Source: JBMFVE01 sp049966155
Lineage (GTDB): Bacteria > Bacteroidota > Ignavibacteria > Kryptoniales > JAKASW01
DNA: 51,780 nucleotides
Assembly (NCBI GenBank): GCA_049966155.1
Contig: JBMFVE010000014.1
Coordinates: forward strand, 1 to 51,780
Reading direction: 5' to 3'
Shown: positions 16,585 to 24,183 of the stretch, one piece after another
Layout of the letters: each line of letters starts with the position of its first letter
Numbering within the stretch: the stretch's first letter is position 1
The notes under the pieces: model-generated
Seen by the model: only the letters and a program-made list of their open reading frames with translations
Database searches by the model: none
What the model was told of the DNA's origin: nothing
Program-made: the position numbers and the translations under genes

Positions 16585-17962
16585 GATCTTCACCTAAATG
16601 CAAACCTGGTTGTGCATTTTCATTTACGCTTTTCACTTCAGACATTGATACCACCGGCAGGGAATGAGCAAAAAGGAGAACCAGCGTAAAAAACAGTCCA
16701 AAACTACCGATTAAAATTCCGAAATCAGTAATTGTTGGTTTATAGATATGCCACGAAGATGGGAGATAGTCCCTCGCCAGTGAAGTTACTATAATGACAT
16801 ACCTTTCCAGCCACATTCCAAGATTTATGAGGATTGAAATTACAAACAGAGCCGGTATTGACCTTCTTACCCTTTTAAACCAGAATAGCTGAGGTACCAG
16901 TACATTGCACGTCACCATTGTCCAGAAGGCAACTGCATAATGCCCGGTTGCTCTATATATCACAGTGTACCAATCAATGGGATGACCACTGTACCATGCT
17001 ATAAAAGGCTCCATTATATAAGCGTAAGTAACCATACTGCTTGTGACAAGAATTATCTTCGCCATCCTGTCAAAATGATCAATTGTAATTATATGTTCGA
17101 GATTAAATACCTTCCGAACAACAACCAGTACGCTTATAACCATTGCAAATCCAGAAAAGATTGCGCCTGCAACAAAGTATGGAGGGAAGATTGTTGTATG
17201 CCATCCAGGCAATATCGAAACAGCAAAGTCAAAACTAACGATACTGTGAACTGAAAGGACAAGCGGTGTGGCAAGGCCTGCAAGGATAACATAAACCTTC
17301 TCGTAATGTTGCCAGTGCCTGTTTGAAAATCTCCATCCAAGCGACAGAATGGAATAAATTAATTTCTTAACTTTTGATTTCGTCCTGTCACGAAGTGTAG
17401 CCAGATCAGGAATTAATCCGATATACCAGAACATCAACGACACTGTAAAGTAAGTAGAAACTGCAAAAACATCCCAGACAAGGGGAGAGTTGAAATTTAC
17501 CCAGAGTGCATGCTGGTTTGGAACCGGAAAGATATAACCCGCAAACCATGGACGTCCGAGGTGAATCAGCGGAAAAAGCCCTGCACAAATCACTGCAAAA
17601 ATAGTCATTGCTTCAGCAAAGCGCGCAATGGAGGTTCGCCAGCGCTGACGGAACAAAAATAAAATCGCAGATATTAGTGTGCCCGCATGACCAATTCCAA
17701 TCCAGAAGACAAAATTTGTAATATCAAATGCCCAGCCGACGGGGATATTGTTCCCCCACATCCCGATGCCATACCTGAAGGTATAATAGAGCGCCACCAC
17801 TCCTATTAAGAGCATCGTTAGTGTGACGCTCAATGCCATTAGATATTTTTTCGAATATGGCCTATCAATTGGTGCAGAAATTGATTCATCAATTTCCGCT
17901 GCTGTGGGATTTCCCAGTAAAAGGGGTCGCGCCTTTGTGTAATCAACTACTTCCAATTTCAT
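16574..17962 (-). CDS. actC: Alternative complex III membrane subunit ActC
   Basis: NrfD/PsrC-family membrane subunit, 462 residues with about ten helices, which in ACIII binds quinol close to the iron-sulphur domain of ActB. Recognisable segments are the N-terminal region before helix 1, GIGHAGTLISAILFLFRQ, RPWFAGYIFP and FVAGAIFSGFAMV. The C-terminal tail is hydrophilic and ends inside the start of actDE. ATG at 17962 lies 7 nt after the actB stop with GGAG close by. Confidence 0.94.
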   Translation of the reverse strand: MKLEVVDYTKARPLLLGNPTAAEIDESISAPIDRPYSKKYLMALSVTLTMLLIGVVALYYTFRYGIGMWGNNIPVGWAFDITNFVFWIGIGHAGTLISAILFLFRQRWRTSIARFAEAMTIFAVICAGLFPLIHLGRPWFAGYIFPVPNQHALWVNFNSPLVWDVFAVSTYFTVSLMFWYIGLIPDLATLRDRTKSKVKKLIYSILSLGWRFSNRHWQHYEKVYVILAGLATPLVLSVHSIVSFDFAVSILPGWHTTIFPPYFVAGAIFSGFAMVISVLVVVRKVFNLEHIITIDHFDRMAKIILVTSSMVTYAYIMEPFIAWYSGHPIDWYTVIYRATGHYAVAFWTMVTCNVLVPQLFWFKRVRRSIPALFVISILINLGMWLERYVIIVTSLARDYLPSSWHIYKPTITDFGILIGSFGLFFTLVLLFAHSLPVVSMSEVKSVNENAQPGLHLGEDHAG

Positions 17963-17969
17963 ACTCCGT

Positions 17970-20900
17970 TCAAGTATTTCTCAGCTTAGCCTTGTATGTA
18001 ACGTTTGGAACTGTATCCAAACTTTCGAGAACGTAATAACCAAGCGGATGTTCCCTTTCCTTTGACACATCCGACTCAGGATCGTTCATATCTCCAAAAG
18101 TAATCGCTTCTGCAGGACACGCCTGCTGACATGCCGTTTTAACATCACTCCCCTTAAGCTGTCTCCCCTCTTGAACAGCTTCCTGTTTGGCTTCAATAAT
18201 TCTTTGAATACAAAAAGTACATTTTTCCATTACACCTCTCGATCGCACCGTAACTTCTGGATTATACATCATTTCTACAGGTTGTTGATCATAATACCCT
18301 TCCTTGAAATGATCACGGAAATTAAAGAAGTTAAACCGCCGGGCTTTATAAGGGCAGTTGTTCGAACAATACCTTGTGCCGACACATCGGTTATAAACCA
18401 TCATGTTCAAACCATCAGGACTGTGGGTGGTTGCTGCAACAGGACACACGTTTTCACATGGTGCGTTGTCGCACTGCTGGCACAGCATCGGCTGCACGCT
18501 AACCCTGGGTAAATCTGGAGGCCCTGAATAATACCTGTCTATTCTCAACCACTGCATCTCACGTCCAACTGCAACCTGGTCCTTTCCTACAACAGGGATA
18601 TTATTTTCCGCATTACAGGAGATCACACAAATACTACACCCTATGCATTTGTTCAGATCAATAGCCATCGCCCATTTGATGCCGTTGTATTCGTATTTCT
18701 TATAAATACTTTTAGGTCGTTCTGCTTCTCTCTCTTTTCTTATGAATTCCGGATCTTTTTCATATTCATTCAGGGTGCCTTCACGAATAATACCTCTGTC
18801 GAAGGGCATTTCCTTCAGCAGAGTATCGTTAAGAGAATGATGCTCCATTGTGGTGACCAGCTGATACTTCTCTCCGGTACGTTCAATTTGGACATTTGAT
18901 ACTATCCAGCGTGATGGCGACTTACCATCATTCATTAGAATATTTGCATTAACACCGACCTTATTAGCAACAGTTCCTGAATTACTTCTCCCATACCCAA
19001 GTTCCACTGCAATTGTTCCATCCGCCATGCCCGGCTGTATAAGAACAGGTAGTTTTATTTCACTTCCATTTGCAGATATTTTAATTACATCATTTGAATT
19101 AACACCAAGGGTTTCCGCTGTATGCTGCGAGATTGCCGCATAGTTGTCCCACACAACCTTGCTCACAGGATGAGGCAATTCCTGAAGCCAGCCGTTATTA
19201 GAAAACCTTCCGTCGCCAATCTGATAACTTTGATATAAAATGAGTACATGTCCGTTTTTATTGGAAGGCTTTGAGATGGTGTAAAATGCGTCAATTTTAA
19301 AAGCTGGGTTTGAACCGACCGACTCATTAACATAAACCACCCCATCGTGCAGCGCACTGTACCAGAACGTCTTAAAATCAACTGCTAAATTTAACTTCTT
19401 GTAAATCTCATTTTGCCAGCGGTTCATCAGGTAGTTATGGTACAGGTCTTCGTTAAACGCCCCCGGTTTTCCTCCGATCCATACGAGCAAAATAGCTTCT
19501 TTCTGACGCGTTGAATACAAAGGATAAATTACAGGCTGTTGCATGCTGAAAAAACCTGTACGGGTTTTATAATCATTCCACGACTCCAGATCGTGATTAA
19601 CCGGTAACACCCAGTTACTCAATGCTGTCGATTCGTTATGACTCTGGGTTAACGTCACCACCGTATTAACTTTTTTTAATGCTGAAGCATACCGATAGCT
19701 TTGTGGCAGGTGGTAAACCGGATTTGAATCAAAGTGAATAACGACACCCACACGACCTGAGTTCATATCAGACATTAGAGAGAGCCAATCCTCCTCGGTA
19801 GTCAAATTATAGTTGACAACCGGCAGCTGATCTGTTCTGTACAGTCTGGTCCCTTCAATAACCTCATTTAGCAAATTTACTGCAATATGAGTATCCGTAG
19901 AGAGTTTGTCCCCCGCATAAACAATTGCTGAACCTCGGTACTTCAGGAGATCGTTGACAAGCATCTGAATATCTTTCAGATTAACTGATGCCTCCTGTGC
20001 GAACCCCGAAAGTGAATATCCGCTTAATAGTTCTGCGAGTCTCTTATCCAGTGCGAAACGTGAGATCTGACGTCTGACTATAAATTCATTGAGAAGGGCC
20101 ATTACAAAATTAAACTGCAAATCGGGACGAATGCGGATCCTGACATCTGCGTTCATTCCTGTTAATGTCATTCCACCCTCAGCAACGTACAACTTGTTGA
20201 AAGCTTTTACATCATCTACATTGCGGCCCCTGGTGAAGAGCCGAATTCCCTCAACAATGTTACCCTCGGATCCAAGAAAGTCGGATTCAATAGAGAGAAT
20301 GACCTTTGCTTTTTCCCATGCAATCAATGGAAAATTACCCGCTCCATAAGTTCGCCGCCATGCATTCTGGCGGTTTTCGTCCGAGAACAATTCGTAAGAA
20401 AAGATGCTTGCAGCAGGATAACGGTTGACAAATTCTGTCAGCACCTGTAAAGAGCCTGGGGATGTAATGGTGTTTGTAATTAAGGCGATCCTTTTCCCTT
20501 CTAAGACACTCTTTGAAAGAGCCTTAATAATTGCTTCATCCGCTTCTTCCCACGATGAAGGGGAAAAATTCCCTTTCCCTTTTTGTTCCAAAGGCCCTCT
20601 GATGCGCTCGGGATCATAAAGGTTTAAGATTGATGCCTGTCCGCGTGCACATATCTTACCCCTGTTGACAGGATGCTCGTCGTTGCCGTCGATTTTAATT
20701 GGCCTTCCTTCCCTTGTCTTCACAAGAATTCCACATGCATTCTGGCATCCGCTGCAGGTGGAAGCATAATAGTTTGATACACCTGGGACTTCACCAACAG
20801 GCTCCTTGTTGTATGGGATGACCTCCCCTTTATCCTTATAAGGCGCACAGCTTGCAGCAGCGAATGCCGCTGAAGCGGACAAAAGGGCTAAAAACTTTCT

Positions 20901-21062
20901 CCGCGATAATGCCGAGAGATTATTAACGTCAAACCCGTCAGCCACATTCGACATAAATTCATTTGCGCTTTCCTCAGGAGATGAACCATTCCTGTGATAT
21001 TGCTCCAAACTCTTCCAGTAAAACTTTCCTTTTTCCCGATTTTCCCTGTTCTGATCAGACAT
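17970..21062 (-). CDS. actB: Alternative complex III subunit ActB (molybdopterin-like plus Fe-S)
   Basis: A 1030-residue electron-transfer subunit on the periplasmic side. It has an internal twin-arginine signal SRRKFLALL (R54, R55) with a lipobox-like AASC (C72). The molybdopterin-oxidoreductase-like domain begins with a four-Cys site (C103, C106, C110, C138). The C-terminal ferredoxin-like part (from about 790) has clustered cysteines KCIGCSICVISC, CQQCDNAPCENVCP, the variant CVGTRYCSNNC, CTFC and CQQACP, enough for several clusters. In known ACIII the first domain lacks molybdenum; whether that holds here cannot be seen directly. It overlaps the upstream 71-residue gene by 8 nt. Confidence 0.95.
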   Translation of the reverse strand: MSDQNRENREKGKFYWKSLEQYHRNGSSPEESANEFMSNVADGFDVNNLSALSRRKFLALLSASAAFAAASCAPYKDKGEVIPYNKEPVGEVPGVSNYYASTCSGCQNACGILVKTREGRPIKIDGNDEHPVNRGKICARGQASILNLYDPERIRGPLEQKGKGNFSPSSWEEADEAIIKALSKSVLEGKRIALITNTITSPGSLQVLTEFVNRYPAASIFSYELFSDENRQNAWRRTYGAGNFPLIAWEKAKVILSIESDFLGSEGNIVEGIRLFTRGRNVDDVKAFNKLYVAEGGMTLTGMNADVRIRIRPDLQFNFVMALLNEFIVRRQISRFALDKRLAELLSGYSLSGFAQEASVNLKDIQMLVNDLLKYRGSAIVYAGDKLSTDTHIAVNLLNEVIEGTRLYRTDQLPVVNYNLTTEEDWLSLMSDMNSGRVGVVIHFDSNPVYHLPQSYRYASALKKVNTVVTLTQSHNESTALSNWVLPVNHDLESWNDYKTRTGFFSMQQPVIYPLYSTRQKEAILLVWIGGKPGAFNEDLYHNYLMNRWQNEIYKKLNLAVDFKTFWYSALHDGVVYVNESVGSNPAFKIDAFYTISKPSNKNGHVLILYQSYQIGDGRFSNNGWLQELPHPVSKVVWDNYAAISQHTAETLGVNSNDVIKISANGSEIKLPVLIQPGMADGTIAVELGYGRSNSGTVANKVGVNANILMNDGKSPSRWIVSNVQIERTGEKYQLVTTMEHHSLNDTLLKEMPFDRGIIREGTLNEYEKDPEFIRKEREAERPKSIYKKYEYNGIKWAMAIDLNKCIGCSICVISCNAENNIPVVGKDQVAVGREMQWLRIDRYYSGPPDLPRVSVQPMLCQQCDNAPCENVCPVAATTHSPDGLNMMVYNRCVGTRYCSNNCPYKARRFNFFNFRDHFKEGYYDQQPVEMMYNPEVTVRSRGVMEKCTFCIQRIIEAKQEAVQEGRQLKGSDVKTACQQACPAEAITFGDMNDPESDVSKEREHPLGYYVLESLDTVPNVTYKAKLRNT

Positions 21063-21270
21063 TTTTTACAACCTTTTTGCCTCTTTTGACAGCTAATTTA
21101 TTTACTGAAATCTTTATCCTTTTATCTCTGCTGGAATGATTGCGTAATTTTAAAATTGGATTTGATATGAACCGAAAAATCATAAGTCCAATTACTCCAA
21201 TCCCAAGGGTCTTAATGATTTTCCTCCTTCCGGTGGGAGCAACAGGCTTATTTAATTCATTATCTTTCAT
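21055..21270 (-). CDS. Small one-helix basic protein between ActA and ActB
   Basis: A 71-residue protein with a basic N-terminus (GRRKIIKTLG), one hydrophobic helix (about 22-37) and a strongly basic tail (RKKVVK-like, many Lys/Arg). GGGGGAG sits 7 nt before the ATG and the stop overlaps the actB start (ATGTCTGA), so translation looks real and coupled. I do not recognise a family. The twin-Arg followed by a hydrophobic stretch vaguely resembles a Tat signal, but without a typical exported domain. It may be an accessory ACIII subunit. Confidence 0.7.
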   Translation of the reverse strand: MKDNELNKPVAPTGRRKIIKTLGIGVIGLMIFRFISNPILKLRNHSSRDKRIKISVNKLAVKRGKKVVKNV

Positions 21271-21285
21271 GTTAGTTCTCCCCCA

Positions 21286-21855
21286 TCATCTATGACATGC
21301 ATAACAATAGGTTGGCCCTGGCTTAATATCTGCAATGTAACTGAGCCTCTGTTGAGCATTCCTGTGACAATCAAGGCAGGCAGACATCGTAAACGAGTTC
21401 ACCTGTTTTATAACATCCATATCCTGCACACGTCCATGGCAATCCTGACACCTAATTCCCTTGTTCACATGAAAGCTGTGACTGAAATATACAAAGTCAG
21501 GCAGACGGTCTACTTTCTTCCATGGGATTGGTTTCCCTTCGTCATAATATTTTGTCAACCTGATAATTTCAGGTCGAGTCTTCCTGGCAATTGTATGGCA
21601 ATTCATACACGTACTTGTTGCAGGAATTACTGCATATCTTGACCGGTATACACCAATATGACAGTATGCGCAATCTATTTTCATCAAGCCTGCATGAAGC
21701 TTGTGAGAAAACTTAATGGGCTGCTCAGGCTCGTAACCAATTCCTTCCCGTTCAGGACGGGTTACAAAATAAGTAACTGCTACAGATGTGAGGGCAACAA
21801 AAATTAAAATGGGTACTCTAACTCTAAGAGTATATTCAAGAAGGGTCTTGTTCAT
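21286..21855 (-). CDS. actA: Alternative complex III pentahaem cytochrome ActA
   Basis: Membrane-anchored multihaem cytochrome c, 189 residues. One N-terminal helix (about 13-32) is followed by exactly five CxxCH motifs at 62-66, 83-87, 136-140, 160-164 and 184-188, plus extra histidines (SHKLHAG, SHSFH) that can act as sixth ligands. Five haems match ActA. It is the first gene of the respiratory block; AGGTGG lies about 10 nt before the ATG. Electrons from the ActB clusters are expected to leave through this or the ActE-type haems. Confidence 0.94.
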   Translation of the reverse strand: MNKTLLEYTLRVRVPILIFVALTSVAVTYFVTRPEREGIGYEPEQPIKFSHKLHAGLMKIDCAYCHIGVYRSRYAVIPATSTCMNCHTIARKTRPEIIRLTKYYDEGKPIPWKKVDRLPDFVYFSHSFHVNKGIRCQDCHGRVQDMDVIKQVNSFTMSACLDCHRNAQQRLSYIADIKPGPTYCYACHR

Positions 21856-22170
21856 CTTCGATTGTCCACCTGAAAAGATGTGAGCAATAATAATTGAGAT
21901 AATTGCTAACCAATGAAGATTTTAACAACAGCACTGTTAGCATTGACTTTCAAATCATTTTTTAAAAAAGAATTGTAATGCGATAATTCTGCAAAGCCAT
22001 TTAAGACTGGCAGGAAGACTTTTGGTCTCAATGCCATTCCTTCTTCAGTGTGCAAATTATTTTACAAGGGTTAAACACCCTCGCAGGAACCTCGCTAAAA
22101 TATATTCAGCTCAGTTAATAAATACGGTGCTTATTTTTTTAAAAAGTTCCTGAAAATAATTCGTCAGCTG
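21856..22170. other. Intergenic region between biotin carrier gene and actA
   Basis: No gene is seen in these 315 bases. It holds a 5-bp hairpin AGGGT-TAAAC-ACCCT at 22067-22081, a possible weak terminator of the biotin operon, and a short palindromic AACAG-CA-CTGTT upstream of actA that could be an operator. A TTGGTT/TATTAT pair before actA has only a 15-nt spacer, so I do not call it a promoter. Confidence 0.4.
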
Positions 22171-22659
22171 CTACTTTAGCGAGACCAGCAATTGATTCTT
22201 CTCAACAATATCGCCAGCTGAGACAAATACCCCCTCAATTACAGCTTCGCGCGGTGAACGTATTTCATTTTCCATCTTCATTGCTTCGAGTATCACAAGT
22301 GTTTCACCGCGTCCAACTTTCTGCGAAGTTGTAACAGCAACTTTGACCACCAATCCGGGCATGGGTGCTCTTATTTCAGAATGATGATGAGTCGACGCTG
22401 AAGACTTCATAAATTCCCTTAAAAGGATTTCCCTGTCCGTAAGGAGCGGAATCCTGTGCAGTACGCCCGAATCTATCACGTTAATGCTTTCACCATCCGC
22501 ATCATAAAAAATTTCTCTAACCTTGTTGTCAATCTTAACCAGTATTCTGTTCTCTGATGAACTCAAAAGTGTATATTTCAGTTGACTTGAGTCGAGTAAA
22601 ATTCCATCGTCTGTCAGCTGAAATCTTATAACCTCTCCTTCTCTTAAGAAGCCAGGCAT
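22171..22659 (-). CDS. Biotin carboxyl carrier domain protein
   Basis: This 162-residue carrier has a biotinyl domain in its last 70 residues: APMPGLVVKV and EAMKMENEI, with the biotin-accepting Lys at 128. The N-terminal half (LKYTLLSSSENRILVKIDN) resembles the linker found in the alpha chain of propionyl/acyl-CoA carboxylases. Its ATG shares one base with the biotin carboxylase stop (TAATG), so the two act together; they look like a PccA-type alpha chain split in two. No carboxyltransferase gene lies nearby, so the acyl-CoA substrate is unknown. Confidence 0.9.
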   Translation of the reverse strand: MPGFLREGEVIRFQLTDDGILLDSSQLKYTLLSSSENRILVKIDNKVREIFYDADGESINVIDSGVLHRIPLLTDREILLREFMKSSASTHHHSEIRAPMPGLVVKVAVTTSQKVGRGETLVILEAMKMENEIRSPREAVIEGVFVSAGDIVEKNQLLVSLK

Positions 22660-24143
22660 TATTCTTCAAACCTCCTGTCAAGCCACTTCGATTTCATTTT
22701 AACTTCTTCTTTCCCATCCTCAATTGCTTTACTGGATTTCAGCACCACTGATGCCACAATAAAAGCATCTCGCGGAATATCATTACTATCAGGTTGGGTA
22801 TTCCAGAATTCACTGACAAAATTGGTAGAATATCTTCCGCTTTTAAAGGGTGCTGATTCCATAACAAAACTGCAGAAAGGTATTGTGGTTTTGACACCCA
22901 AAACAACATATTCGTCCAGAGCACGTTTCATTTTCCTGATGGCATCTTCACGGGTTCTTGCCCATACACTCAGCTTGGCTATCATTGGATCATAATAGAC
23001 AGAAATCTCGTTTCCCGACTCTACTCCCGAGTCAACCCTGACGCCGTTTCCAGAGGGTTCCCGAAGGAACTTAACCACTCCAGTATCGGGCAAGAAAGAA
23101 TTATGCACGTCTTCAGCATATATCCTGCATTCAATTGCATGCCCTTGCTTCATCACATCTTCCTGTGAAAAAGAAAGCTTTTCACCCTGGGCGATCTTTA
23201 CTTGTTCCTTAACAATGTCTATACCCGTAGTCAATTCGGTAATTGGGTGCTCAACCTGAAGTCTGGTGTTCATTTCAAGAAAATAGTAGTGTCCTTTATC
23301 ATCAATGACAAACTCCACCGTTCCAGCATTTGTATATTGACATGCTTTTGCCGCTCGAATGGCAGCCTCCCCCATTTCATGTCGAACTTCTTCAGTTAAT
23401 GCTGGCGAAGGAGTTTCTTCAATAACCTTTTGATGCCTCCTCTGAATTGAGCATTCTCTCTCGAACAAATGGACAATATTTCCATATTCGTCTGCAAGTA
23501 TTTGAAACTCAACATGACGCGGATTGGAAATAAACTTTTCTATGTAAACCCTATCATCACCAAATGCAGATAGTGCCTCGCTTTTTGCTGCGCGAATATT
23601 TCCCTCAAGCTCGGCACGAGATTGTACTACTCGCATCCCTTTTCCCCCTCCGCCTGCTGCTGCTTTTATAAGAACAGGATACCCAACTTTCTCAGCTGCG
23701 CTTACAGCTTCTTCAATATCCAATATAGGATTTTCCATACCCGGAACAACAGGTACTCCAAAATCTTTTGCAAGCCTTCGCGCAGCAGTTTTGTCACCCA
23801 TAGAAGAAATTGCATTCGGGCTGGGCCCGATAAAAATTAAACCAGCCTTTATAACAGCATTGGCGAACTCTGCGTTTTCAGAGAGGAACCCGTAACCGGG
23901 ATGGACTGCATCAGCACCTGAAATTTTCGCAATACTGATTAACTTTTCTATATTGAGATATGTATCCTTTGCTTCTTTACCTTCCAGATTATAAGCTTCA
24001 TCAGCATATCTGACAAAAGGCATTTTTACGTCTATATCAGAGTATACTGCAACAGACAACAACCCCATTTCCCGGATTGTTCTCAAAATACGAAGTGCAA
24101 TTTCACCTCTATTTGCGACGAGGATCTTATGTATTTTCTTCAT
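22659..24143 (-). CDS. accC: Biotin carboxylase (acyl-CoA carboxylase alpha type)
   Basis: ATP-grasp enzyme that carboxylates biotin. The 494 residues start KILVANRGEIALRILR and contain the Gly-rich lid AAGGGGKGMRVV, RDCS-like ECSIQRRHQK, the active-site EMNTRLQVEHP and TELTTGIDIV. The C-terminal region (about 450-494) extends beyond bacterial AccC and ends KWLDRRFEE, as in propionyl-CoA carboxylase alpha chains. It precedes the carrier gene with a one-base overlap and follows mutS2 by about 40 nt. Whether the enzyme serves fatty acid synthesis or propionyl-CoA metabolism cannot be told without the carboxyltransferase. Confidence 0.92.
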   Translation of the reverse strand: MKKIHKILVANRGEIALRILRTIREMGLLSVAVYSDIDVKMPFVRYADEAYNLEGKEAKDTYLNIEKLISIAKISGADAVHPGYGFLSENAEFANAVIKAGLIFIGPSPNAISSMGDKTAARRLAKDFGVPVVPGMENPILDIEEAVSAAEKVGYPVLIKAAAGGGGKGMRVVQSRAELEGNIRAAKSEALSAFGDDRVYIEKFISNPRHVEFQILADEYGNIVHLFERECSIQRRHQKVIEETPSPALTEEVRHEMGEAAIRAAKACQYTNAGTVEFVIDDKGHYYFLEMNTRLQVEHPITELTTGIDIVKEQVKIAQGEKLSFSQEDVMKQGHAIECRIYAEDVHNSFLPDTGVVKFLREPSGNGVRVDSGVESGNEISVYYDPMIAKLSVWARTREDAIRKMKRALDEYVVLGVKTTIPFCSFVMESAPFKSGRYSTNFVSEFWNTQPDSNDIPRDAFIVASVVLKSSKAIEDGKEEVKMKSKWLDRRFEE

Positions 24144-24183
24144 TGCGAACCTCGCTTTATTATTTTAGCTGTTCAGATAGTCT

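Noticed and set aside
21856..21960. Promoter for actA (TTGGTT/TATTAT)
   Set aside because: The spacer is only 15 nt and the hexamers are weak compared with the recurrent promoter of the window.
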